The notes below the pieces were generated by a model. It worked only from the letters and a program-made list of their open reading frames with translations, made no database searches and had not been told where the DNA came from. A stretch of DNA of 55,470 nt, taken from assembly GCA_000697335.1 (NCBI GenBank), contig JNEM01015085.1, positions 1-55,470 on the forward strand, in the 5' to 3' direction. How positions within the stretch are numbered: the first letter of the stretch is position 1; the number at the start of each line of letters is the position of its first letter. Positions 22,401 to 32,920 of the stretch are shown here, piece by piece. This DNA is from Conidiobolus incongruus B7586. Its lineage: Eukaryota; Entomophthoromycota; Entomophthoromycetes; Entomophthorales; Conidiobolaceae. Both the position numbers and the translations under genes were made by a program.

Positions 22401-25082
22401 AAACTACTTATATTCTCCATCATTAAAATATCGCTTAATTTCCTTTACAGTTTGGTTTATTTATATTCAATTAAAATTTATCAATTTTATTTTTGCAAGT
22501 TATTTAATATCAAAATTTTAAATCAAACATAGAAATATATTTCATACAAATTAGCGATATCCAATTATTAACTTCCCCTTCCTCCACTCATTAAGAAATA
22601 TTATATCAATAATATCAATCTATAGTTTTAATTATTCAAATAATCTCTACAATGTTTTTTAACATTATAACATTAATAATTAATAGATTCGTTTTTGTTT
22701 TCATATATTAATTTGGTTTAATCAATAGATCAAAATGGGAAATCTTATCAAACACATAAATCTACAGATAATCAGCTTCAGAATGATTTTAATTCATTGA
22801 AATATAGCATTACTACAATTAACAATCAAAATCGTAAGAGTCAAATTTACTATATATACTTAATCTGTAATTATTAATTATTTAATTAGATAAATCTCAT
22901 CAACTGAGTTCAAATCATATATCGACGAACAGAATAGATATTCGAAGAGGATCCAACAACGAACTTGAAGCGAGTAAAATGCAGGCTTACTTTGCTGGAG
23001 ATCGTAGAGCTTCTAGTACAAGTAGTTTAGTGCATCCTTCTTCTCCTTCAGAGTCGAATATCAGTAGTTACTTCGATGATCCTACATCAAATGTAATTGT
23101 CGTTATAGTTTAAAATTTCAATTCTTTAATTTGATTTATAGACCCCATACCGCAAAGGCTGGAGTACAATAGTGCCGCCTGAAATCTTAAGAACGTTTTC
23201 ACCAATAGAGAAAAAGCGCCAAGAAGCTATTTTTGAGTTAATCACAACAGAGAGAACATATTTAAAAGATTTGCAAATTATCGTTGAGGTAATCTTTAAT
23301 TTAAATGAATAAATAAGTATACTGAAATACTTTGTAGCTATTTCTTACTCCATTAGATAGCTATTTAACCTCTGAAGAAAGAAACAAAATTTTCGGCAAC
23401 CTTGAGGAGCTGGTACTAATTAATACTCAATTTCTTTCAGAGTTGGAGGGTTTGCCTTCTAAAATCGATATGTCAGTTCAAGGAGTTGGCAAAGTATTTT
23501 TACAATATGTAATCATAATATAATCATTCTCCGTCATATGCTAATACCAATTCTTAGTGTCCAGAATTTGAAAAATATTCTACCTATTGTAGTAATCAAG
23601 CTGCATCCTCAAAATTCATTCAATCAAAAATTAAATCAGACCCTAAGTTTGAGGAAATGCTAAATGTGAGAACAACTTATATATAAACACAAATTATTTA
23701 TTTAATCCACTTTTAATTTTAGGATATAAGCCATAAACCACAATGCAGACAATTGAACTTGATGAGCTTTTTATTAGAGCCAATCCAAAGAATAACTCGT
23801 TATCCAATGCTTTTACGTCAGGTAGACAATATTTTATATACGAGTATAATAACAAATTCGTAATTTATTGATAGATTATTAAATACACTCCGGAAGATCA
23901 CTTCGATTATGCTCTAATATATCAATCAATTGAACAACTCGAAGGTTGTCTCAAACGGTTGAATCAAAATGCACAATACGGGGAATCTGAACAACGACTT
24001 ATCGAACTGTCCAGGACGATTGATCTAGAGCGATGTCCTGGTCTTAATATCACTGGCATGACACGTTTTCTTGGACCACGGGTATGTCTTATGGAGGGGC
24101 CGCTGATAAAATCTAAGAAGGGGAAAAAGCTTCATCTATTTCTTTTTAATGACATGCTGCTAATTACCATACGTGACAAGAATTTCAAAGGTCCTATTTA
24201 TTCATTATATCGCCCTCCAATTCCTTTAGATGAGCTCTCAGTTAAAGAAATATCCAATGAAAAATCAATGAATATATTCTCTAGTAATGGTAATATTCAA
24301 TATGAATTCTATTCAAATTTAATCTTATACTAACTTATAAAAATAATAATAATAATATTATTATTATTATTGGTAGATGAAAACTGTTTCCAATTAATCC
24401 ATGCCAAAGAAACAATCGTATTCAAATGCTCTAGTGTCAGCGTCAGAAAGAAATGGATTAATGAATTTAATCAAGCTATCGCTATTTGTAGAGAAGCACA
24501 TCAAAGTTGCTTTTCTACAATTACTTTCAGACAGCAGAATATTCATGAAGTACTTGCCTATCTTCAATTTACCCTTTGCTGTGGTAATGATTTGAAAATT
24601 AAAGGTAAATAAATTATTATTACAAATTATACTTCTATAACTTAATTATAATAGATGATTGGTCACATTCTGAGCTAAATACATATTGTAAAGCTAGAAT
24701 TGGTGATGAAATTTTTTGCTCACAAGTTGTATATAACAGCAATCATCCTCAATATAATCAAGTAAGTCACAATTTACTTTTAGTTGATTTTACTAAATGG
24801 TTATTGTTAGACTTATACTTTCCATATTATTGACTTTGAGGCAGAATTAACAATTCAACTCTATAGTATTAATCATTTCCAACCTGATGGTAATTTCATT
24901 AATTTTAAATTAAAAATATTATATTTTAATTTATTATAGATTTCATTGGAGAAACAAGTTTCAAGATCTCTCATTTGTTGGAGCTAAATCAATCTTTACC
25001 TGAGATTTTTACATTAGAATTATCGCCTTCTTCGCCAGACCATGTGAATTCTGTAACTATCCAGGTTCAATTAAGTAATTGA
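19423..25082 (+). CDS. ITSN: Intersectin-like endocytic scaffold and Rho GEF (EH, SH3 x2, DH, PH, C2)
   Basis: Fourteen exons (19423-19595, 19662-21812, 21862-22187, 22729-22833, 22890-23092, 23142-23288, 23338-23508, 23558-23665, 23723-23821, 23875-24289, 24377-24604, 24655-24761, 24811-24889, 24940-25082) sum to 4455 nt, 1484 residues. Domain order: one EH domain (about 14-85, FRQWDVSNSGYLDGSRARDL), a long Asn/Ser-rich and coiled-coil region, a Pan1-like GAEIDAAFDSLARQ stretch, a PPPPPLP tract (about 635), SH3 domains at about 744-800 and 830-883, a DH domain (about 1010-1195, RQEAIFELITTERTYLKDL and LLEPIQRITRYPMLL), a PH domain (about 1205-1335) and a C2 domain (about 1360-1484, FQPDDFIGETSFKI). 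This is the order of animal intersectin-long, which links clathrin coats, actin and Cdc42 exchange. Animals have two EH and five SH3 domains; here one and two. A 541-nt intron separates the SH3 and DH halves, so two adjacent genes remain the alternative. Confidence 0.85.
22188..22728 (+). other. Unusually long intron with nested inverted repeats
   Basis: Nearly ten times longer than the other introns of this gene. It opens with GTAAGTAG, which in the upstream reading frame is a stop two codons into the intron, and closes with AATCAATAG. It contains a perfect 15-bp inverted repeat (22373-22387 and 22573-22587), a smaller inner pair (ATATCGC near 22427 and GCGATAT near 22553), and a 7-bp pair CCACCTT/AAGGTGG at its left end. 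Retention would end the protein right after the second SH3 domain. Whether it is an intron, or an intergenic gap, is inferred from reading phase and from the intersectin order of the domains. Confidence 0.65.
24342..24371 (+). repeat. Perfect AAT/ATT palindrome in an intron
   Basis: Fifteen nt of AAT repeats run directly into fifteen nt of ATT repeats, forming a loopless 15-bp inverted repeat. It fills the space between a TACTAAC branch site (24328-24334) and the intron acceptor (AG at 24375-24376) within the PH-domain part of the intersectin gene. Confidence 0.8.
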
Positions 25083-25672
25083 GATTAAAAATATTAACCT
25101 TATCTTCATGTATCTATATTAAAATATACTACTACTGTAATTAATAAAATGGCATTCAAATATATTGGTTATGAATTAATTCTTTAAAATCGATTTAATA
25201 TATTGAGTATTTAAAGGAAATAAAATATAGCTTAACTAATATTATTTATTATGAAATAATATAGATAGTATAGAATACAGAGTGAATTAAAAATGTGATA
25301 AAATTATAATTTAATAAATTATCTATGTGATATTTGAATAATTTATTTTGATTTATATGTATATAGAATATGCATTAAGTGTTATTGTGATTGTTATTAG
25401 CTTAAGATTATGTATAGTAAGCTTTTTTTAAATATATTATCAATTTTTTGTCAGTTCGCTCTTATTAATATCAGATACTAATAATAATAATAATAATAAT
25501 AATAATAAGTTAATGGAAAATCAAAGCATCTAATTATAGGACATGACAAAATAATTCTAGTACTTTACCTCGAGAGATTTAAAGCAAACAGAAAATAAAT
25601 CAAGGCATAAGCTATACGATTATTGCTAATTACCCAATATTACTATCCGATAATTTGGAGATTGTAGTAATA
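25083..25672. other. Convergent intergenic region
   Basis: Contains the 3' UTRs of the intersectin gene (plus) and the 25673 gene (minus). No coding signal is seen. An AAT trinucleotide run occupies about 25480-25508, and GC rises slightly between 25510 and 25630, probably part of the 3' UTR of the minus-strand gene. Confidence 0.5.
25480..25508. repeat. AAT microsatellite
   Basis: About ten tandem AAT units in the convergent spacer downstream of the intersectin gene. Confidence 0.9.
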
Positions 25673-26221
25673 TTAAAATTGTCTATTAGTGGTATTGTTT
25701 TGATTGCTATTCCCTCTAGAATTTGACTCAAAACGAAATGAATCTCCCATAGACTCCATATCAGAACTGTTATTACCAAAACCAGGACTTGACATTGCAG
25801 CTGATTTAAGCGAATTAATTCTATGTCTACAAAAGGCTTCAATTTCGGAGATTGGAATATTAGCTTGCATAGGATTAAATTCTGAGCTGTTATAATTGTT
25901 TTGTTGATATTGTCTTTGAATCGACTGTACAAGGTGATGAGATAAATCTTTTAAACACTGCTCATACCCAAGTTGATAACTCCTAATTTGTTGTGCTTGA
26001 GCTTCTTTGAATAGATTATACACCTTAGAAGCGGCGCTTTTGAAGTTTGCGGACATGATATTTGCATCCTGCTGAAATATAGGGTCATCCATATTGGGGA
26101 AAATGTGCTCATTCATAGATTGGTTGTTTGAAGGCTGATTCATTATATTGGACTGGGGTGAGTTCATATTAACCATCGGGGAATTTGGATGTGAGTTGGA
26201 ATAGGGTTGCTGATGATTCAT
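25673..26221 (-). CDS. HAPSTR1/TAPR1-like stress-response protein (tentative)
   Basis: A single exon, 182 residues from ATG at 26219-26221. The first 55 residues are Asn/Pro/Ser/Met-rich and probably disordered. The central block reads NFKSAASKVYNLFKEAQAQQ and continues IRSYQLGYEQCLKDL, followed by a second helix, PISEIEAFCRHRINSLK. This matches the layout of the HAPSTR1 (C16orf72/TAPR1) family, in which an F-x-x-A-A-x-x-V-x-x-L-x-K-E helix and a second basic helix form the conserved core. Human HAPSTR1 works with the ubiquitin ligase HUWE1 in stress signalling. The tail is Asn/Ser-rich again. The assignment rests on remembered motif spacing, so another small helical fungal family is possible. 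It is convergent with the intersectin gene. Confidence 0.5.
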   Translation of the reverse strand: MNHQQPYSNSHPNSPMVNMNSPQSNIMNQPSNNQSMNEHIFPNMDDPIFQQDANIMSANFKSAASKVYNLFKEAQAQQIRSYQLGYEQCLKDLSHHLVQSIQRQYQQNNYNSSEFNPMQANIPISEIEAFCRHRINSLKSAAMSSPGFGNNSSDMESMGDSFRFESNSRGNSNQNNTTNRQF

Positions 26222-27440
26222 GTTATAATATTTTTTGTGAATTAAAGGTATTGAAAAGTAATAAACAGCTATTAATATTTGAAGTCATTTATTATGATTG
26301 AATAATTGATTTTATGGGTGGAACCTAATAATTTTAATCATTATCAATTTCAAAATTTTAACCTTAAAATTGATGATTACCTTAAATAAAAATTCAAGGA
26401 TCTGATTGGTTAATCACTTTTAAATCACTAACAATATTTTTAATTATGTTGGTTGAATGATTATGGTTATTAAAATTTATTCAATATTTTGATATTCAAG
26501 TCTAGAAACGATCCGAATATTACATAATTGATGAACAAAATATATTTTAAATTTAATATTAGACATTGTTGATGTTAAAAATAGAGATTTACTCTTCAAA
26601 GCACGACCATAGCCCCAATATTTGTTAGCAATATATTTCAATATATTTTGAGTCAGTTTTATATTTCAAGCAGTACACATAAATCCCCCAAGTTAATCAA
26701 TAACGTATGAATAAAAACCTATTTTTCCAATATCAATGGATATAATATTACTGTTCCAGAGTAAAATTTTATATTTAATATATATTGAAAAAAAATACAA
26801 ATGAATTCAGTAACAATATTATTTTATTGAATAAAATTTTGGTCAAGTTAGGAAAATTTTACTCTGTGAAATTATTATCTCTTTTCTATACTGATATACC
26901 AAATATCCTATTCTATATCACAATTATAAAATTGCACAGATTTTTCTAAATTTCAGTTGTGAATTAAGGATTAATTTTTCAAAATTTTGAGTATTTTAAA
27001 CTTGAATAATAAAAACAATCATATATTAAATAGAATTGATCATTATTTATTATAAATATTCAAAAATAAACTCAATACCTATTTTTTCTAATTTACGTTA
27101 ATACTAAAAAGATTTTCATTATTCAAACTATAGATTATAATTAGATATATAAAATTATCATTTTGATTTATATTTGATCTCATGCCAGAATTACATTACT
27201 GAATATTTTCAATTTAATTTTCATATCAGAATCATTGTATCACTAGTTATTGCAATCAAAAAATTATTGTATCATCTGCTTAAACAATAAAACTAATTAC
27301 GGTTTGGTAATTACTTGATGAAATTAAATATGCTATTTCAGTGATATACAAGGTATCTACGTATTTTTCATCAATGTTGTTATTTTAAATTTGTGAATGA
27401 AAAATTGTGATTAATATTATCCTATTAATCAGATATTTTA

Positions 27441-27478
<38 letters not shown>

Positions 27479-28037
27479 TTATTTAACAATGTTTTTTAAT
27501 ATTTTGTATAAATTAATGTCACTTATAAATATCAACTCTATTTGTGTATTAAAGAAATTTCAATAATAATTTAGTTCTTTATAGATATAAATATATCAAT
27601 TTATAATCCAAAGATCACAATTTCAACGTTTTAGAATAAAAAAGCAAAAAATAAAAATATTTATGCCAATTTATTACTATGTATAATAGACTTTTAAAAG
27701 AGTTTTGTGATAAAGATATTTAAAAAACGAAAAATGTAATTTGATGGATAATACAGGTTATTAGATTTAGTTAAAATAATATATACAGTGGAAATATTAT
27801 CATTTAAATGAACTATATTTGTTACACTTAATATGATATCATTATGTATTAAAATGAAAAAGATTATATCAAATCCCATAATGATTCAATTGATGGTTAT
27901 GAGGTTAAATTCTGAAATAATTCAATTCAGGCTGTTGACAATCAATTGGATAGTCCCTATTTCATAATTCTTGAGAATTTTGTCCATTGAACAAATATCT
28001 TCGTAATCAAACCATATAAATTTTATTATTTAAAAAA
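26222..28037. other. Divergent intergenic region, no gene seen
   Basis: These 1.8 kb separate the divergent 25673 gene and INTS3, so both promoters lie here. The sequence is AT-rich with frequent stops and a TA run at about 27447-27474. The open frame at 27694-27879 on the minus strand is Ile/Asn/Phe-rich and lies alone, so I do not call it a gene. Confidence 0.55.
27447..27474. repeat. TA microsatellite
   Basis: Alternating A/T run of about 28 nt in the spacer upstream of INTS3. Confidence 0.9.
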
Positions 28038-31000
28038 ATGATATCACTCGATTCAACTGAATATCCTACAAAACTATTTGAAATTTCATCAATTGAGGAC
28101 GAACCAAGTATTGACTTAGTAAACTAAATTTAAAAATTCAAAATCGAATATTTTACCAATTTTGTTTTGAATGAATAGGACTTTCAAAGTTGTTATGATG
28201 AATTCTATAGACCTTTGGAAAACAAGTCTGATATTGAAATTGAAAATCAACTTAACAGTCAGGTGAATAATATTCATTTATTACTCACTTTATAAAATTT
28301 TAAACTTTCAATACAGGCTACATTATCAGACGGAAAACCAAATTTGAGATTGATGAAAGGCTTAATTCATTCTATTCTTATCAACCATGATCAAGCTTTA
28401 TTGGTAAGTATTTGAGCACTTAATGATTATTTTTGGGTTTTAATAAATTTATTTGAAATTAGAATTTAACAAGAATATTCCGAAGTATTCCTTCTAGTCG
28501 TGACCATTTTATCGAAATTCTCATTCCTTTATTATCGCATGAAGATTTTCATAAAATACATTTTTATTGTAGAAAACAGGTATATTAATTTTTACTATGG
28601 ATTTCATATTAAAAATACTCAACATCTAATCTAGTTAATTTGGATTATAAACAATACCACTGGTCAAATTTACAACATTGAGCAGCTTTACCATTTATTA
28701 TTAAGGAATATTCCAGGTATATCCTTCATTTAATTACAATTTATCTATATTATAAGTTAACAAAATATATTCTGAAATTTAACTAGCATGTCGCACGGAC
28801 CCTGTTTCAATATCGTTTTCCAATGAAGTCGTAGATTTACTTGTTAATCAAAGGTTTCTATTATTTAGTGTTCTAACTATTTCATTTATTAACTTAAACT
28901 TATTAGAGAGACTATTGTAAAAATGCCATTGATTTTAAAATCATCAGTCTATTTACTATTGTGTATGATAAATGATCATAAAAATCATTCAGAACTTCGA
29001 AAAAAGGAAATTGACCTTGTATTATATTTTTTGAAATCCGATGTAAGTTTAATTATTTAACTTCAAATTGCGTCTAATAATTTTCTAGTTTATGACATGT
29101 ATTAGCATTGGGCGCGAATTTATTCGAGTACTTCATACCATTCTCCCAATTCCTGAAATCGCAGATCTCTGGGCGAATATGGTGGTTTTACCTCAAAGAA
29201 TTCATCCTAATTTTCAGGGGATTCAGCAAATTCTCCATACGCCTACCAACCAAGAAATCTTTGAACTCCGTATATCTTTCAAGATGGCTAATTTTATTCA
29301 ATATCTATTGCATAGCATCACCATTGAGAATCGGTCTTTGCATATTTCATTATTCAAAAAGATTTTACTAAATGAGCCAGAAATGGAAGCCGTTTATCCT
29401 GATATAATACGTTATTTGGTTGGACACTCATCTTGTCAAGGCTCTATCAAAAGTGATGCTCTTACACGTTACGTACTGATTGTGGATTTGATTTCACAAT
29501 TAAATTCTCTTACTATTATTTCCGAATGTCAGTTGGCTCTAGTTTTTGATTGGCTCTTTTACCAACCTGGAGTTGATATCCCTTTTAACATTGAACCTGC
29601 AGCATTGATCATTTATAATTCACTTAATGGTCATTCGTATATATCCAATACTCTTCTAGAATTTTTATTTGAATCTGCAGTACATTTTTATCCTCATTCA
29701 TCACCACCTCTTCAAGCTGGCCTAATTAATGGCATGCGCATATTATGCGCATCTGGTGTCATTACCACTCTTGATCCTTTTTTTGAATTTAACGTACACC
29801 CCAAGCTAAAAAAGCAGATATATGAAACTTTCAAATCTTTTCTTTCTGAAAAAGTATTGTCCACTTTCGATCCAAATTCTACATTTAATGGTCTAGCTCC
29901 CATACGTCCTCCTACACCTACTCATGGAACCCCTTCTCCAGGTCCACCTCATACACCTCCCAATGAACTATATGAAATTGAGCCCAACTGGGGATCAGAT
30001 GAACAAGAAGCCCCCAACTTTTCACCAACTTATGATGACTATAAAGATATAAATGAAAATAATGAAAATGAAAGTGTGAGTCAGTCTAGTGAGCATAGTT
30101 CAAATCAACAGAATTCACCTAAAGATATCTGCCTACCAAAGGATATTGTTTTGAATTTAGAAGATGAGGCTTTAACTGAGTATCGAGAGTATTTAGAAAA
30201 ATTAAAAGAATACTCAATTAACGCAAACTTTTCTGAGGCTTCTTTAGTTATGAGTGAACTGATTGAGAAAATACTGAAAGCAAACGAGCTTCAATCAGTG
30301 CTAATTGATTCTCTCTTAATTTTGATTCCTGACCTAACTTACGTAGAGGTATCCAAAGAAACTATCGAAAAGCATGAAGGACAATATATCTCGCCCGAAA
30401 TTCAGGATATACTCAGTCCTATAATTGATCAAACCATTCAGCATATTGATAATGATGAAATATTTAAAAAGTTAGCGGATCTGACTTGGAAACTTGCTTC
30501 TAATAGTAAGCACTTAAGCTATCGTATTCTTATACAGTTAATACGACAAAATGAAGATATTTCCAAAGCTTATCAATCTTTTTCTAAGATTATCAGTCAC
30601 TGGCCTGAGAATTTTAATCAGATTATTCATAATATTTTTGATGTAACATTCATTATTATTATTATTATATATCTTGTTATCTTTTATTAATTATTCCAAT
30701 AGGACCTCTGTTATACAAGCTTGGAGTTGTTTGACTGTTTATTCCCTCAATTTTATCGATATATCCCAGAATGTGTTGGCGATCTTAACCTTATTTTGAT
30801 TATTATTCAAAATTTGAACCCATTCATAGTAAATATTTCATTTTATATCCATATATCGAAAAAATACTCAAATTTAATTTTTAGCTGAATAATTTGTTAT
30901 CAAGGCTCTCATCTAATCGATTAATTATCTTTGGACCTAACATCCATTCATATTTAAGTAAGTATTTATTTTTTTATACCCATATATTTTAATTAATTAT

Positions 31001-31759
31001 ATTTCAAAGATGAAACATTACAATGGGACTCGGAATACCAGGAATCTCTCTGGAAATTATTATCAATTGAATCATATGGAAAATTACGTTCAATCAATGG
31101 TATACTGAAAGAATTTCTCCCCTATCTAATAGGACCAGGTAATTTTGAGCTTATATTATTTAATTCAAAACTAATGCAATATTTTAGATGCAGCATATCA
31201 ATCAGATGTAGATATAGGTAACTTTAATTAATATTAGTTTAAGAGTCTAAAATAACTTTTGTGGCAGATTGTGAAGTTGCTCTAAGAACTCTTGTACCAT
31301 TAATTACATCAGTTCATCCAAATTTCGATACTATCGAACAATTATTTTTACTTAGCTCAGTGATGTTTAACAATGGTACCCATATGATTTTGAGTAATGT
31401 ATTATCTATTTGGTCTAGAAACTGTGATCGAATGCTGGAGCAGCCATTGAAGAAATTGTTTGATCAACTGATAGAATTTACAGAGCTTGATCAAGCCGAT
31501 CATCCAATTATGCAAAATATATCTTCTTTCAGTTATATTGTTTATGAATGGTGGAATATGTACTACTCGAATGATGTCATAATAGAAGATATCAAAGATG
31601 GCGTAACAAATGGTAATTTGGTTTTTAACTTTTCAAAATGAATTACTAACCATGGGAATAGATATTACTTCGATGTTGGACATTCCTGCTGTATTAAAGA
31701 ATATCATAGTCAAATACAATTTAGAAAATTATTTCCCAAATTTATTCGTGGAAAATTGA
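28038..31759 (+). CDS. INTS3: Integrator complex subunit 3 (also SOSS subunit)
   Basis: Fourteen exons give about 1,020 residues, close to human INTS3 (about 1,040). The first exon is 28038-28118 and the last ends at TGA 31757-31759; exon 8, about 29090-30640, holds half the protein. INTS3 is a helical-repeat scaffold of Integrator (cleavage of snRNAs and paused transcripts) and of the ssDNA-binding SOSS complex in repair. Recognisable stretches in family order: LRLMKGLIHSILINHDQALL, RSIPSSRDHFIEILIP, EVVDLLVNQRETIVKMPLIL, FMTCISIGREFIRVLHTI with PEIADLW, LIRYLVG-like DIIRYLVGHSSCQGS, LALVFDWLFYQPGVDIPFNI followed by EPAALIIYNSL, and LLEFLFESAVHFYPHSSPPL. A Pro- and acid-rich linker (about residues 500-590) precedes a second helical half with LRTLVPLITSVHPNFD. 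The last intron has a TACTAAC branch site. Boundaries of the smallest exons are the least certain. Confidence 0.88.
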
Positions 31760-31763
31760 TAAA

Positions 31764-32920
31764 TTATAAATCTTCTAAATCTGATAATTGGTCCATTTCT
31801 AAACCGATAGAAAGAGCTAATGTCGCTGCCAAATGCCTTCTTTGTTCCATTGGCATACTTTTAGCTTGTTCTAAGCAATTTTATCATTAAATTTGAATAA
31901 TAACCATAGAATAAAAATTTACCTTTTAGATTTTGAATTTTATCAACTGCTTGACTTAAATCAAATCCCATCATATCATCTTCAAGATCAAAATTAGATG
32001 GCTTATTAAATAATGTTTGACGTAATTTCTCAACTTCTTCTTTAGTAGGCAATTCTGATATTTATTTTTAAACAATTGGGTCAAATTAATACAAGTAACA
32101 GAATTACCTTGATCGTAATTGTCCAATAAATCTGTATTCAATATACCTAAACATATACTTAGTTATTTAGTTATTTGGGAGATATTATCATTACTTGAAC
32201 TTGTTTGATTTTTATTAATCATTTCTATGCCTTCCCAAGTATGAGATTGAAGACTTGTGTACAATTCATTAATGGATTCTATATAATGATCAATATTGAG
32301 AAACTATATGATTACAATATCCAAATACCTTCTTCATCCAATGAATTAATATCAAAATATTCGAACTCATTTTCAATGAACCAACTAAAGAACTGATCTG
32401 TATCTACCTGTTGTTGATTCTGGTTGTTTAAATTTAAGCTGCATCCGATCAAGATGCTAGGTTTGTTTGATTGGATTAAAGGAAGCCAAGGTTTGACTTT
32501 ATTAAAAGAATCAGCCTAGCCAATTAATTAATATAAGAAAATATATGTTTAATATAAATTTACATTAAATTTATCAAATATAAATAAGAAGCCATCAATA
32601 AATTGGAATAATTCTTCGTAATTATTTAGAATCTCTTGATTCACTGTATCAATTATGGTATCTGACCAAATATCCAAATTAAATTTATAATATTTATTAT
32701 TTAAGCTCAATTTAGTTATAAAAGTATTGTTATTATTTTCATTTTCTAATAATTTATCTTCGATAGGGGAATCTGTATGAGATAAAATTTGTAGCTCTAT
32801 ATTTAAAAAATTAGATATGAATAAGTATATAATATTATTTAAGTTACTTTGAATTAATTTAAAATTTAATAGATGATTATCGCTTAAAACCAATAATTTA
32901 TTCTTTTTAATTTTTGACAT
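31764..32920 (-). CDS. AAGAB: Alpha/gamma-adaptin-binding protein p34 (AAGAB/Irc6-like)
   Basis: About six exons on the minus strand give roughly 300 residues (human AAGAB 315). AAGAB/Irc6 binds adaptin subunits and acts as an assembly chaperone for AP-1 and AP-2 clathrin adaptors. The N-terminal half is a degenerate small-GTPase fold: MSKIKKNKLLVLSDNHLLN without a P-loop, then FIDGFLFIFDKFN, joined by splicing to ADSFNKVKPWLPLIQSNKPS, ILIGCSLN and NEFEYFDINSLDEE. The C-terminal half has LPTKEEVEKLRQTLF and the family-ending helix SMPMEQRRHLAATLALSIG, similar to the HEQR-containing helix of AAGAB. The start is the ATG at 32918-32920; the frame runs on upstream only from a TTG. The first exon is extremely AT-driven (Asn/Ile/Leu/Lys). 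It is convergent with INTS3, the stop codons separated by 4 nt. Confidence 0.85.

Noticed and set aside
22188-22728. Two separate genes: an EH-SH3-SH3 protein ending at 22195 and a Rho GEF starting later
   Set aside because: No in-frame ATG starts the DH part near 22730, the phase continues exactly across the intron, and the domain order matches intersectin. It stays the main alternative and only transcripts can settle it.
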